This document shows, piece after piece, positions 40,436-49,485 of a stretch of DNA of 64,000 nt (positions within the stretch are counted from its first letter, which is position 1; each line of letters begins with the position of its first letter). The translations under genes were made by a program, and so were the position numbers. Source of the stretch: Desulfocucumis sp964643075 (lineage in GTDB: Bacteria > Bacillota > Desulfotomaculia > Desulfotomaculales > Desulfocucumaceae); NCBI GenBank assembly GCA_964643075.1, contig CAZXQO010000001.1:62001-126000 (forward strand), written 5' to 3'. A model generated the notes under the pieces. That model was not told the DNA's origin, made no database searches, and was given only the letters and a program-made list of their open reading frames with translations.

Positions 40436-41147
40436 GATTCTCACCCCTTATTCCCTCTTTGATATTCTTAAAAAGCTTCATGAATTTACCCGAAATTACC
40501 AGCGCCACCGCCATTCTAAGGCCGGTAAAGATAATATGACCAATTCTGGTTGTTAATATGCAATCAAAAAGAACCGCAAAACCTTTTTTGTTGAAATACG
40601 GAACCACTGAAAAAACCGGTTTTGCCGGCAAATAGGAGAGGTTATGAAATAGCAGTGACATCAGAAACCCTTTTAAACCCCAGAGCATACCTGTCAGCAG
40701 ACCGGTAGGAAACGGATTGCCAACCCCCAGGCCGGTATTCCAATTCATCTTTTCCAGGCGAATTTTGCCCAGCATATAGTTCATGGAGGGTTTTAATTCA
40801 CGATAAATATCATTCCAGAAGGACACTATTTTTAATATTCGTGACAAGGAAGGAAAAGTGAAACTATCTTTTTCCTCCGCCAGGTTTTTACCACTGCCGT
40901 TCTCCAATAGAGCTTCGTATTCAACAGCCGGCCTTTGAAATGGTTTTTTTAATTTCCGTGCGCCCACCACTATACGGTGCCTGATGCCGGGCCAAAGTTT
41001 TATTTCTACGATGAAATTTTCATCGTAATCCTGCCGGCTGTATTTAATTCTGAATGAAATTGGTATAGACATCAATCCGCCCGCAAGCAATAAAAAAAGC
41101 GCGACAATTATCCACAGCATTTTCCCACCGACTTTCTTCCCCTGCAT
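40428..41147 (-). CDS. ytfI: DUF2953 protein (YtfI-like)
   Basis: 239 residues. One N-terminal transmembrane helix (LWIIVALFLLLAGGLMSIPI), then a beta-rich domain (YDENFIVEIKLWPGIRHRIV) and a middle and C-terminal hydrophobic region (TGLLTGMLWGLKGFLMSLLF). Matches DUF2953, usually paired with gerW. Role in sporulation inferred from that pairing. A shorter start (MLWIIV at about 41120) is possible. Confidence 0.8.
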   Translation of the reverse strand: MQGKKVGGKMLWIIVALFLLLAGGLMSIPISFRIKYSRQDYDENFIVEIKLWPGIRHRIVVGARKLKKPFQRPAVEYEALLENGSGKNLAEEKDSFTFPSLSRILKIVSFWNDIYRELKPSMNYMLGKIRLEKMNWNTGLGVGNPFPTGLLTGMLWGLKGFLMSLLFHNLSYLPAKPVFSVVPYFNKKGFAVLFDCILTTRIGHIIFTGLRMAVALVISGKFMKLFKNIKEGIRGENRG

Positions 41148-41234
41148 TATTTTACCACTGGGGGAAGAGGGTATACGCCATACCTGATAAATGATCCGCG
41201 CGCCTTAAAAATTTTTAATGGTAAATACAAACGC

Positions 41235-41660
41235 CTATTTCATTAAGTCAACCAGTAGCCCGGTTATTTTATTTAGGCGTCTGACAATATCCAGGTTGTT
41301 CTTCTGCTGGTCTAGAAATTCCGCAGCGAGTTCCGCCACCTCCTGATTAATAATCTCCACCCTGGTCAGTATTTTTCCGGTGAAAAAGCTGTGCTGCTGT
41401 TTAACAACGTAAAAATTCTCCAATATATAGGAGAGGTATTCTTTAATACTGTACTGATATTCCTCAATATCCGCAACCTTTCCGCCTTCCGTAAGCTTCT
41501 TGGCTATGGCCTTGATTTTATTCAGAAGGTCTCTGGCCCGCTGCTCTTTGCTTTCACGTTTGGCAGTGTCAAAGGTATCGGAAAATGTTTTTTCTATCCT
41601 GGTTTTTTTGGGCATGTCCTGGTTGCTACGAATATTAAAATCTATGTTGCGCACCTTCAT
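41235..41660 (-). CDS. yaaR: YaaR family protein (DUF327)
   Basis: 141 residues, almost all helical. FSDTFDTAKRESKEQRARDL, then LSYILENFYVVKQQHSFFTG and RRLNKITGLLVDLMK match DUF327/YaaR. In Bacillus the gene lies in the holB-yaaT neighbourhood; here it stands alone. Function unknown. Confidence 0.85.
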   Translation of the reverse strand: MKVRNIDFNIRSNQDMPKKTRIEKTFSDTFDTAKRESKEQRARDLLNKIKAIAKKLTEGGKVADIEEYQYSIKEYLSYILENFYVVKQQHSFFTGKILTRVEIINQEVAELAAEFLDQQKNNLDIVRRLNKITGLLVDLMK

Positions 41661-41759
41661 ATCGGCTTACCCCCGTCTGTGTCGGCAGAGCTTTCCTGCC
41701 GCCTTTATACATTTCGTTATAGCAAAGGCTTATTTCAGCTATATTATCGGTTCATTCAA

Positions 41760-41837
41760 TCAGTGGCATTTACCCCGGCATCCCTTAAATATCTTTCCAC
41801 CGGGTGGCCTGTGAAGTAGACCGCCCCACCACAACAT
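41760..41837 (-). CDS. Possible 25-residue peptide upstream of yaaR
   Basis: MLWWGGLLHRPPGGKIFKGC then RGKCH, behind GAGGT. It lies 100 bases upstream of yaaR. The 5' region between them can fold CGGCAG / CTGCCG (about 41680-41700). Low support. Confidence 0.3.
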   Translation of the reverse strand: MLWWGGLLHRPPGGKIFKGCRGKCH

Positions 41838-41937
41838 ATTAATACCTCTGTATAATAGCCATTTTATCACAATCTTGCCTATTCAGGCATCCACTGTTTA
41901 AGATCCGGCGCGGCTATATAGATTTATATCAAAAAGA

Positions 41938-42927
41938 TTATCTAAAATAACACATTAAGCCTGAGGAACACAGAGAGGGAGTGTTCCTCGTTTTTTTGAC
42001 CATTGCCCTGAACTGATCAGCGTCGCTATGAGTATCAAGATATTCTAACGCCTTTTTGACCAGCTTTACGCTTTTCCTTTTTTTGCTCACAGGAGACTCC
42101 CGGCCCACTATTTTGAGCGATACAACGCCTGCATCCTTCAACTCAGGTAAAGCGCAGATCCCGCACATGCCCAGGGGATAACCACCCGGACCGGGATGGC
42201 CGCCGCAGTTTTTGATAAACCAGAGCAGGTTCATGTAATCACTCATATGACGACGGAAACTATCCTTCTCAAAAACGCTTATGTTCTCCCTGCCCTGCAG
42301 TTCGTAAAGCCAGGGACGGTGACAAAAGGCTCCCCCGAAAGCATGATTTACCTGACAATAGCCCTCTTCAAATACACAGCCGTCATTAAGAATAAAAACT
42401 TCGTATTCTATACCCCTCCCCACAATATCAATTATGGTCTTTATATCCCCGGGAACCATGTAACGGGGGAATATTATTCTGGTCACGCCCAGATCCCGGA
42501 AAAAGGAGGCTGCGGAGCTGTTTAAAACCGCCGCCAGGCTGCTTACATGAATATCCACTCCCGGCATTGCTTCCTTTATGGCCAGCATCAGCCCGGGGTC
42601 GCCTATAATCAATGCATCCACGCCGCAACCGGCCACAACCTCCCCGGCCATAGATACTATTTCGGGATATAGTTCCGGCGGATAGAAAGGAAGATTAAGA
42701 GTGAGAAATACTGGAACACCTTGTCTGTGGGCAGTCTTCACAACATCGTTCATAGCACTCAAATCCGTAATATTAGCCACGCCGGGCCCGCGTCTGTTAG
42801 CCCAGACGTCATTGCCGTAATTCTTCCGCCAGGCTCCGGGGTGCAATCCACAATAAAGCTCTCCTGCTCCGCAGGAGATTAACCTTGCGGCTTCCACCGC
42901 CGAAGTGACCGGAGCGGTAATTTTCAT
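41938..42927 (-). CDS. Peptidase U32-family protein (UbiU/UbiV/TrhP-like)
   Basis: 329 residues. KITAPVTSAVEAARLISCGA, GELYCGLHPGAW and VDALIIGDPGLMLAIKEAMP match the U32 barrel. The C region has several Cys (GCVFEEGYCQVNHAFGGAFC and GMCGICALPELKDAGV) that in UbiU/UbiV and related proteins hold a 4Fe-4S cluster. Members act in hydroxylation or RNA modification with a partner rather than as peptidases. Its start overlaps the upstream partner gene by four bases (ATGA), so the two are coupled. Confidence 0.8.
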   Translation of the reverse strand: MKITAPVTSAVEAARLISCGAGELYCGLHPGAWRKNYGNDVWANRRGPGVANITDLSAMNDVVKTAHRQGVPVFLTLNLPFYPPELYPEIVSMAGEVVAGCGVDALIIGDPGLMLAIKEAMPGVDIHVSSLAAVLNSSAASFFRDLGVTRIIFPRYMVPGDIKTIIDIVGRGIEYEVFILNDGCVFEEGYCQVNHAFGGAFCHRPWLYELQGRENISVFEKDSFRRHMSDYMNLLWFIKNCGGHPGPGGYPLGMCGICALPELKDAGVVSLKIVGRESPVSKKRKSVKLVKKALEYLDTHSDADQFRAMVKKTRNTPSLCSSGLMCYFR

Positions 42928-43829
42928 TGCCCAACCACTCCTCCCGGCTGATAAATAATCCGGTCCACACCCAGTTCCACCGCACTTTTTAAGCCGCTGG
43001 ACAGAAGCTTACGACGCTGGCTGTAAAAAACGGTGTTTCCTAGTTGAACTATATTCAAATTATTATCAACAGCAGAACGGGGACCGCTATCAAACATATT
43101 CAAATGGTATGAAGCGCATTTACGGCTGCAACTGTCCCCCGAAGCCATAAACTTTTCCTCCGGCCCCAGCCCCCAAGAGCCCAATAGGCACATTCTACCG
43201 GTGGTTATGTAACCATAAGGTATGTACAAGGAATAACGGTATCCCCAGCCGGGCAGGCCCTCGTCGAATCCTTGAATGAAGTTGTCCAGTTCGACTCTTT
43301 GCACCCCCAACCTTTGCAGCATTTTCTTCATGTGCTCCCCTGCCACACTCCCGGTTCTTAACATTTTACGAGCCCCGTTTTCTGCACTCTGATAATTAGT
43401 AATTCTGGGGTCTCGCCAGATTTTGTTCAGCAATCTTCCGAGCACCGGTTTAAAGGTAGGAAATCTGCTGCGCAGTAAGTTAAGTACTCCCCAGTCATTA
43501 ACCACCACCTCGCAGAATGGAAGGGCATGCTTTAACTCCGATAACAGCTCCCTGACCTTCTCCAGACCCCGCTCCGTGACATATGGAGTGACTAGGGTGA
43601 AATTCATATCTGCCCGCCTGCAACGTTTTATTGCCTTCAACATGGTGTCGCTCCCCGTAAGGGCTTTTGCACAGAACTCATGCCCGAAATAAACTCTGGT
43701 AAAGTTTTTAAGTCCACCGAAAATATCACTGATAACAGCGCCTACGTCCGGGTTATTGATTACCTCGTGTCCCGGCTTCTCCAGCAATTCCAGTTCCTGG
43801 ACGTGGGAAACATGCAGCGTCCATTCCAT
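42924..43829 (-). CDS. Partner protein of the U32-family enzyme
   Basis: 301 residues from the ATG at 43829 (GAGGGATTAAA site; the frame to 43847 is less likely). Sections TLVTPYVTERGLEKVRELLS and CEVVVNDWGVLNLLRSRFPT suggest a related U32-like barrel with weak similarity to the neighbour. Cys residues in GDSCSRKCASYHLNMFD and GRMCLLGSWG could ligate a cluster. An obligate heterodimer, as for UbiU-UbiV, is the plausible reading. Substrate unknown. Confidence 0.6.
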   Translation of the reverse strand: MEWTLHVSHVQELELLEKPGHEVINNPDVGAVISDIFGGLKNFTRVYFGHEFCAKALTGSDTMLKAIKRCRRADMNFTLVTPYVTERGLEKVRELLSELKHALPFCEVVVNDWGVLNLLRSRFPTFKPVLGRLLNKIWRDPRITNYQSAENGARKMLRTGSVAGEHMKKMLQRLGVQRVELDNFIQGFDEGLPGWGYRYSLYIPYGYITTGRMCLLGSWGLGPEEKFMASGDSCSRKCASYHLNMFDSGPRSAVDNNLNIVQLGNTVFYSQRRKLLSSGLKSAVELGVDRIIYQPGGVVGQ

Positions 43830-43917
43830 TTTAATCCCTCTTAGCACAATTATTTAACATTCGTCATGTTCACAATATATTCACATATGTGCCCTGCGAT
43901 TCAGTTGATTTTGCAAC

Positions 43918-43943
43918 GCAAAAAGAGGCGCTTTTTATGCGCC
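43918..43943 (-). terminator. Terminator of the lipoprotein gene
   Basis: Minus-strand GGCGC / GCGCC stem, ATAAAAA loop, then TCTTTTTGC. Confidence 0.7.
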
Positions 43944-43963
43944 CCTTATAATCCGTACTATGC

Positions 43964-44806
43964 TTATTTTATTACCACGGGTACTCGGGCCAGTAATTGG
44001 TCATTGCCGGAGGCATCCACACTGATGACCTCCACCATGCCCGTTCTGGGCAGTGACGGCGGGTTATAGCTCATGGTAGCCTCGAAGGAACCGTCACCAC
44101 CGGGAGCCGGCAACTCCTCCTCCTTCATTACCTGTCCGTTTCTGGTCGCCAGCCTTAACCTTATTTTTTGGCTGGGGGATTTTAACTTTCCGGAAACCTT
44201 CAGCGGAGAGGTAACTTCCTGGTTAGAGGCAGGCTGGGTAATTTCAGCCCCGGTGTTCACCACTATGGGACCGGGATGAGATGTGCCCAGCTTTGCCGGT
44301 GACTGTTTTGCGGGAGCCGGTGGAGCCGTGCGGGTAACCTCACCGGTGGCCGGCTCGACTACTTCAAACCCTACTCCTTCCGGCCTGTCACTGACGTCTG
44401 CCCTTACCACTTTTACGTTGTCCTCATTGCCGTTTTGTTGCCCGACAGCCCGGCCACTGTATTTCAATTTTACGTCCAGCCAGTTCATGCCCTGCTGGGG
44501 CACACGCTGCAATATTTCGTCAACTTCCAAATTGTTACCTTTGCTATTCCCTGTGCTGGCCAGGATATAGGCATTATTGCCGGACTGCACCCAGGTATTT
44601 GTTTTGCGGTCCCTAATGGTTCCGGCAACATCCCTTACCACTTTGGGGCAGTCTTTCAAATTCACCGTATCAAAACTTACCCTGCTCACCTCTGGAACCA
44701 CGTAGGTTTTAGCCTGTGGCTGCGGTGCCGGTTTGCGACTCGCTGCGCAGCCGGCAAAAGCTATGAGCATAAGTAGCATAATTGCCCAAACAATATACTT
44801 TCTCAA
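43964..44806 (-). CDS. Lipoprotein with C-terminal Gmad2-like domain
   Basis: 280 residues. A lipobox-type signal peptide (LLMLIAFAGCAAS, Cys about residue 20) anchors it to the outer face of the membrane. The middle domain (residues 45-150) is unassigned. The C-terminal 90 residues, from AEITQPASNQEVTSPLKVSG to LARVPVVIK, fit the Gmad2 immunoglobulin-like domain found in spore-germination-related (GerMN) proteins. A GerMN domain itself is not evident. It lies between the FMN protein and the U32 pair, all on one strand. Confidence 0.75.
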   Translation of the reverse strand: MRKYIVWAIMLLMLIAFAGCAASRKPAPQPQAKTYVVPEVSRVSFDTVNLKDCPKVVRDVAGTIRDRKTNTWVQSGNNAYILASTGNSKGNNLEVDEILQRVPQQGMNWLDVKLKYSGRAVGQQNGNEDNVKVVRADVSDRPEGVGFEVVEPATGEVTRTAPPAPAKQSPAKLGTSHPGPIVVNTGAEITQPASNQEVTSPLKVSGKLKSPSQKIRLRLATRNGQVMKEEELPAPGGDGSFEATMSYNPPSLPRTGMVEVISVDASGNDQLLARVPVVIK

Positions 44807-44877
44807 ACAGCACTTCCCCCTTTTTTGAGTTTATTCTTCCTCCGTCCAACAGCAAAAATTCAAATAGTAAAGCTATT

Positions 44878-46278
44878 CTATTTTTTTCGCCGAAGTGTAT
44901 CAAAACCAAATTCTAAACCTGTGATTTCCGCCAGTTCTTTATCCAGGACAAATATATCTTCTTTGGAAACCTGTCTTACGGAAGTTTTGCCTAATGCTTT
45001 TACACCCTCTTTCATTTCATAAACAGTGGCATTTAGAAAATTGGTCAGGCTTTTAGCGCCTTCATTAATGTTAAATTTATTTTTATATTTTCCTTGTTCA
45101 AAGGCAATTTGGGGTGGTGGTTCAAAAGGGACCACCTTTAAAACCTGGGTATGCAACGTCGCTATCAGGATGGCAGTTCCCATATACACCGCATCCGCTC
45201 CCAGAGCCAGCATTTTCAGACAGTCACCCGGTGTGGCAAGGCCTCCCCCAATCAGGAGGCTTACTTTTCCTTTTAAATTGTATTCCTCCCAAAACCTTGC
45301 CGTCCTAACTACGGCCAGGAAAGTTGGCAGTCCGAAGTCGTCCTCCAGTAAAGGCAGAGAAGCATGGGTTCCCCCCTCCGCGCCATCAACGCTCACAAAA
45401 TCTACACCCGCCTCCACCGCAATCTTGAGGTCTTCTTCAAGATACTTGCCCGCGCCGAATTTTACTCCTATAGGAACACCATCAGTTAGGTCTCTGAGAT
45501 AATTTACCAGGGATTTCAGATCCTCTGGAGTGCTCACACCTTCTATCCTGTTATATACAACTGCATCCTGCCCTTTTTTTAAGCCCATTCTCTGCCCTAA
45601 CTTTTTGCTGATCTTTTCTGCTTTAATAACTCTGCCTACCCCCGTACTGGCGCCGTGTCCAAATTGTATTTCTACGGCATCACTTTGTTTTATGATTTTT
45701 TCATCTTTATTCCAATCTACCCTGGAATACTGTATGATTAAATGTTTTGCCGCCTGCCTATCTGCTTCCAGCCATGGTCCAATGCCTGTGTTGGTCGCTG
45801 TTCCTACAGCGCTGGCTCCTTTAGCATAGGCAATCCTATATGCTTCCGATATAGCCACACCATATCCCATAGCGCCTAACAGAATAGGGATATTTAATTT
45901 AAGGGGTTTTTGGGCTAAAGGTCCGATTACCACACTTGTGTCAATATTTGTATCCCCGGGCGTGGGTAGTGTTTCCAACTGGGCAATATTAAACATAATT
46001 TTTTCCAGATAGTTAAATTTACGCAGCCCGCCTAAAGGCCTTTCTATGAAATCATTTGCTTGAGCGCGAAGTTCTATTTCCATCAGGACGTTGGGGTTAA
46101 CCCTTTGGATGACGGCAGGCAACTCCCAGAGGTTCTCTTCATATTGATCCGTTAAAATAGGATACATTGCTTTTCGAGATAAGTATCCAATTGCTTTCCT
46201 GGAAAAATATACACCACCCAAAATAGATAGAGCTGTGAGACCTATTTTTTTAAGACCGGATGATTTTTTATCCGACAC
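44878..46278 (-). CDS. Membrane-linked FMN glutamate-synthase-like protein
   Basis: 466 residues. A short hydrophobic N segment (IGLTALSILGGVYFSRKAIG) may tie it to the membrane. The rest is the FMN-binding domain of GltB (Glu_synthase): ILLGAMGYGVAISEAYRIAY, GVDFVSVDGAEGGTHASLPL and LLIGGGLATPGDCLKMLALG. The glutaminase domain and the usual cubane cysteines are missing, so it is not a complete GOGAT; such stand-alone proteins are common in anaerobes and their reaction is unknown. Confidence 0.85.
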   Translation of the reverse strand: MSDKKSSGLKKIGLTALSILGGVYFSRKAIGYLSRKAMYPILTDQYEENLWELPAVIQRVNPNVLMEIELRAQANDFIERPLGGLRKFNYLEKIMFNIAQLETLPTPGDTNIDTSVVIGPLAQKPLKLNIPILLGAMGYGVAISEAYRIAYAKGASAVGTATNTGIGPWLEADRQAAKHLIIQYSRVDWNKDEKIIKQSDAVEIQFGHGASTGVGRVIKAEKISKKLGQRMGLKKGQDAVVYNRIEGVSTPEDLKSLVNYLRDLTDGVPIGVKFGAGKYLEEDLKIAVEAGVDFVSVDGAEGGTHASLPLLEDDFGLPTFLAVVRTARFWEEYNLKGKVSLLIGGGLATPGDCLKMLALGADAVYMGTAILIATLHTQVLKVVPFEPPPQIAFEQGKYKNKFNINEGAKSLTNFLNATVYEMKEGVKALGKTSVRQVSKEDIFVLDKELAEITGLEFGFDTLRRKK

Positions 46279-46503
46279 GATTTACCTCCATAATGCTTAG
46301 ATATACTTATTATGTGCCGGAAAGAAGTTTGTTTTACACTGTCCGGAGAAAAAATAATACATATACTCCGTGATCATCAGGGTGCCGGCGGTATCCTTTG
46401 CTTAACCCATCAGTTCCCGCACACGCCTGGGAGTTTAATCAAGCCACCGGTGTAGAATAATTTTTTAAAATCTAACAATAATAAGATAAAAGGAGTTGAA
46501 AAA

Positions 46504-46716
46504 ATGCTGGATGATCATACCAGATTTCAGGCAAATGATGAGTTAGCCCTGCTTAATGCTATTTCGAATACCGAGGTAGCTGCAAAAAAAGCAGATCTAT
46601 TTGCAGGGTTAGCCAAGGAAGATTTGGTGAGAAAATTTTTTCAAAATCGTGCTAAAACATTGAAAGGTGTTAATGATAATCTTAGAAAACACCTGGATGA
46701 GTTAGGAGGATCTTAA
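46504..46716 (+). CDS. Small helical protein, first of a pair
   Basis: 70 residues, two helices: DELALLNAISNTEVAAKKAD and LVRKFFQNRAKTLKGVNDNL. The spacing of acidic and basic residues resembles half of a ferritin-like bundle or CotF-like coat proteins. AAAGGAGTTG precedes the ATG. The next gene begins four bases after its stop; the two probably act together. Confidence 0.55.
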   Translation: MLDDHTRFQANDELALLNAISNTEVAAKKADLFAGLAKEDLVRKFFQNRAKTLKGVNDNLRKHLDELGGS

Positions 46717-46720
46717 AAGA

Positions 46721-46912
46721 ATGGACGACCTGGATATGTTATATGACTATTATACTTCTGCCAGCATGGCTGCAGGAGGATATGCTGCAACAGCATGCCA
46801 TGTAAAAGATGACAAAACTGAAAAACTGTTTAAAAAACTGACACAACAAGCAATGGATGATGTTCTCGCAACATCAGAATTAATAATAAAATTAGGCGGC
46901 AAAATCTATTAA
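46721..46912 (+). CDS. Small helical protein, second of a pair
   Basis: 63 residues: MDDLDMLYDYYTSASMAAGG, then KLFKKLTQQAMDDVLATSEL. Predicted two-helix hairpin, possibly completing a four-helix bundle with the product of 46504. TTAGGAGGATC precedes the ATG inside the end of the first gene. CotF/ferritin-like identity is a guess. Confidence 0.5.
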   Translation: MDDLDMLYDYYTSASMAAGGYAATACHVKDDKTEKLFKKLTQQAMDDVLATSELIIKLGGKIY

Positions 46913-46944
46913 ATAATTAGACTTCTATTAAGGGGGGAATCTGT

Positions 46945-47487
46945 ATGGGGCCAACCACTAACGGTTTCATCGCAGGAGTAATTGGCGGCATAATAATGAA
47001 CGCCATAAACCTAGCTGCCTACTTCATACTAAACACTACCAATATACGTTTTCTTGACTGGGCATCCATCATAATTCTTGGCAGTATGCCCAGCAATAGT
47101 GCGGAGTTTTTTTATGCCCTGTTTATTCAATTAATGTTTTCGGGGGTAATGGGGGTTATATTTAATTACTTAATGATTTACGTATTGTCCAGGGAATATA
47201 TTATAAATGCCATACTGTATTCCTTTTTTGTTTCGTTAATTTCCCGGGGATATGTATTGGCTTATAAGGTGCCCTTTCTATATACGCCATCACTTACGAC
47301 CTCGATCACAAACATCTCTTCCATATTTTTGTGGGGATTAGTTCTGGGCTTCCTGCTAAAGCGTTTGAATTACAATGAGAACCTGCGTGAGGGCATGGGC
47401 GATCAATCGGAAGCATACGAAAAACCGGGTTTGGTCCCGGACAAGTCCAAGTTTAGAATCCGCTTCCCGGAGAGAAACAAGATCTAA
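46945..47487 (+). CDS. Four-helix membrane protein, hypothetical
   Basis: 180 residues with about four transmembrane helices (GFIAGVIGGIIMNAINLAAY, ALFIQLMFSGVMGVIFNYLM, ILYSFFVSLISRGYVLAYKV and SSIFLWGLVLGFLLKRLNY) and a soluble charged tail. Similar proteins are frequent in Desulfotomaculum-like genomes without a known role. AAGGGGGGAATCT precedes the ATG. It may form a unit with the two small helical genes 33 bases upstream. A terminator follows. Confidence 0.65.
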   Translation: MGPTTNGFIAGVIGGIIMNAINLAAYFILNTTNIRFLDWASIIILGSMPSNSAEFFYALFIQLMFSGVMGVIFNYLMIYVLSREYIINAILYSFFVSLISRGYVLAYKVPFLYTPSLTTSITNISSIFLWGLVLGFLLKRLNYNENLREGMGDQSEAYEKPGLVPDKSKFRIRFPERNKI

Positions 47488-47521
47488 ATAAACGGGAGCA
47501 CACCAACTCCACTTAACAAAT

Positions 47522-47566
47522 TAGGGCTGCGCCCGCTAATCAGCGGTCAGCCCTCTTTTTAATTTT
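47522..47566 (+). terminator. Terminator of the 46504-47487 unit
   Basis: AGGGCTG / CAGCCCT stem, then CTTTTTAATTTTTTTT. It overlaps the end of the convergent gene at 47536. Confidence 0.8.
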
Positions 47567-48096
47567 TTTTTCACCGGTTGGGGAGATAGTCTTAATCTCT
47601 TTGGATGCCAACTATTCTGCTGTATCTCGTCGAAATCTCCAATTCCGTACTCTTTTCTTGTTAATCTAAAATAGCCCCAGGTTGCTATTGGATACCATAT
47701 TACAAAAGGAACTATGGAGTCTATTATGCCATGGCCAAGGTATATGACACCCAGTTTCGTAATCATTTGGCAAAATAGCATACTATAAATAATCCCCATA
47801 GCTACATATATAAATATGTATGGTTTTCTATTAGGCAAGAAATAAAAATACAACATATAGAATATTGACCATGAGATAGGTGCAAAAAAATGAATGCCCA
47901 TCAAACCAAATGGTTCGTAGTTGATATATCCGAATGAGCCGGTTAAATTACCTATACTGACAACCAGAAATTCAATCGCGCCCCCAAAAATAATCCCATA
48001 AATAGATAAACGGCGTATTTCCATTCTGGGTACAGCAACTACAAGAATTGCTGCAAAAATCCCTGTATAAATGAAAGGTATGAATTTTATCGGCAT
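47536..48096 (-). CDS. Multi-pass membrane protein, hypothetical
   Basis: 186 residues with five predicted helices (FIPFIYTGIFAAILVVAVPR, IYGIIFGGAIEFLVVSIGNL, FAPISWSIFYMLYFYFLPN, YIFIYVAMGIIYSMLFCQMI and GIIDSIVPFVIWYPIATWGY) and a basic tail. Many aromatic residues. A CBO0543-like family of clostridial membrane proteins is similar in layout. It may be linked to sporulation, but that is uncertain. It precedes gerC on the same strand by more than 100 bases in the downstream direction. Confidence 0.6.
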   Translation of the reverse strand: MPIKFIPFIYTGIFAAILVVAVPRMEIRRLSIYGIIFGGAIEFLVVSIGNLTGSFGYINYEPFGLMGIHFFAPISWSIFYMLYFYFLPNRKPYIFIYVAMGIIYSMLFCQMITKLGVIYLGHGIIDSIVPFVIWYPIATWGYFRLTRKEYGIGDFDEIQQNSWHPKRLRLSPQPVKKKLKRGLTAD

Positions 48097-48213
48097 TATA
48101 TGTTAATCCCCCTTGGTCTATTATGATAAACCTCTTCATGGTTTTTATTCTCTCAAAAACGCTTAAGAATATACATCACGCATTGTTGCGCTTTTTGCCT
48201 TCCCAGGTAACAC

Positions 48214-49479
48214 CTACTTTGCCTCCTTGTTTATTTTTTGAGCATTGATGCTTCTGTTAATTAACCCTGTCCTTCGAACTTTAACATCAACTACAACGTT
48301 AACATTGGCATTAGCGATAATTTCCGGCCAATCTGCCTGCAGCTTTTTAAATTCCTGCGGATGTTCAATGTAAAAGCGTTCCCCAAGCCCCAATATGTCG
48401 ACTTTATATTCCCGGGCCTTGTCCATGGCGGCAGAAATTTCTTGTTTCACCTGAGAGGCTATGCCGGAATTAAAGGCCTGGACGTTTTCCTTTTCGATAA
48501 AGAGTTCTTGCGATAATATGTCTGCATTACTGTCCTGTTCGACCATATTGCCTTTACAAGAAATGTCCAGATTGACGAAAAGCTCGCCGTCTTCCATGGA
48601 GGTATGAATTTTTCTTTTGCCGCCATATATCTCAAAGGTCATAAACTTGTGGTTGCCCCGGGGGTTTGGAAAGGTTATGGTGCCGTATTTGAACTTGTTA
48701 TGTAGCCACAATACCCCACGGGTTTCCCGGCCGTCCAGCCAGCCCACCAGTTTATCTTGTTTAAATATAGCCGCCCCTTCTATTTTAATCTCTTTTCTGC
48801 CTGCTTCCCAAGGCGGTTCGCCCGGCGTTCTATGCCCGACGGATATTGTAGTAACCCGTGCAGCAACGGGATCAGTGCTGCGGCTGGACAACATGATCAG
48901 GAAATTGTTCAAGCTGCTGGGGTAGCTGAAAGAAGTATCCGTCTGATGGATAAATAAGCCTTCAATGGCAAGCGACGCCACGCCTTGCAGCTTGGGGCGG
49001 GCCTCTAGAATGTCCTTCGCCTTGCCCGGGGCAATCAAAATCCAGATATTTCTCCTGAGTTCGGACATCCTGTCGAAGTTGTCGAGAACATCCTTGACCC
49101 CTTTTCTGGCCAGTTTTTCTCCGATGATCACGGAAGTCATGTGGCCGAAGAAGAGGTGGTTGGCAGATATGTTGTTTATTCTTTTTACTGCTTCAAAAAC
49201 AGTCGGCGCCTTTTCCGAGACCAGCCAGACCTTGCCCATTCCGGCACCGCCCCCGCCCCCGCCCATGCCCGCCTGCCCCCCGCCCCCGGTCAGCGCTCCC
49301 GGGAGGATGACCTGGATTGTCACTTCCAGCATTTCGGAATCGTCTGCCTGGTCAACGGCAATCGATCCGACGAAGGCCAGTTTGTCGATCTCCCGCCGGC
49401 TCCAGCACCCGCTGACCAGGATCGTCACCATAAGAGTCAGAATCAGAAGAAAAACTCCCCGGCGAAAGATTTTTGCCAA
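48214..49479 (-). CDS. gerC: Germinant receptor lipoprotein, Ger(x)C family
   Basis: 421 residues. Signal peptide and lipobox (LILTLMVTILVSGCWSRREI, Cys about residue 24) anchor it on the outer face of the spore inner membrane. REIDKLAFVGSIAVDQADDS is the family opening, and the region HLFFGHMTSVIIGEKLARKG and VDVKVRRTGLINRSI also fit. A Gly-rich insertion (TGGGGQAGMGGGGGGAGMGK, residues about 60-80) is not usual. It is the only gerC for two gerA-gerB pairs and is the last gene of the operon, six bases after gerB. Confidence 0.92.
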   Translation of the reverse strand: MAKIFRRGVFLLILTLMVTILVSGCWSRREIDKLAFVGSIAVDQADDSEMLEVTIQVILPGALTGGGGQAGMGGGGGGAGMGKVWLVSEKAPTVFEAVKRINNISANHLFFGHMTSVIIGEKLARKGVKDVLDNFDRMSELRRNIWILIAPGKAKDILEARPKLQGVASLAIEGLFIHQTDTSFSYPSSLNNFLIMLSSRSTDPVAARVTTISVGHRTPGEPPWEAGRKEIKIEGAAIFKQDKLVGWLDGRETRGVLWLHNKFKYGTITFPNPRGNHKFMTFEIYGGKRKIHTSMEDGELFVNLDISCKGNMVEQDSNADILSQELFIEKENVQAFNSGIASQVKQEISAAMDKAREYKVDILGLGERFYIEHPQEFKKLQADWPEIIANANVNVVVDVKVRRTGLINRSINAQKINKEAK

Positions 49480-49485
49480 GATTGA

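Noticed and set aside
41661..41937. Riboswitch upstream of yaaR
   Set aside because: One small hairpin is visible but no conserved aptamer core of a class I know.
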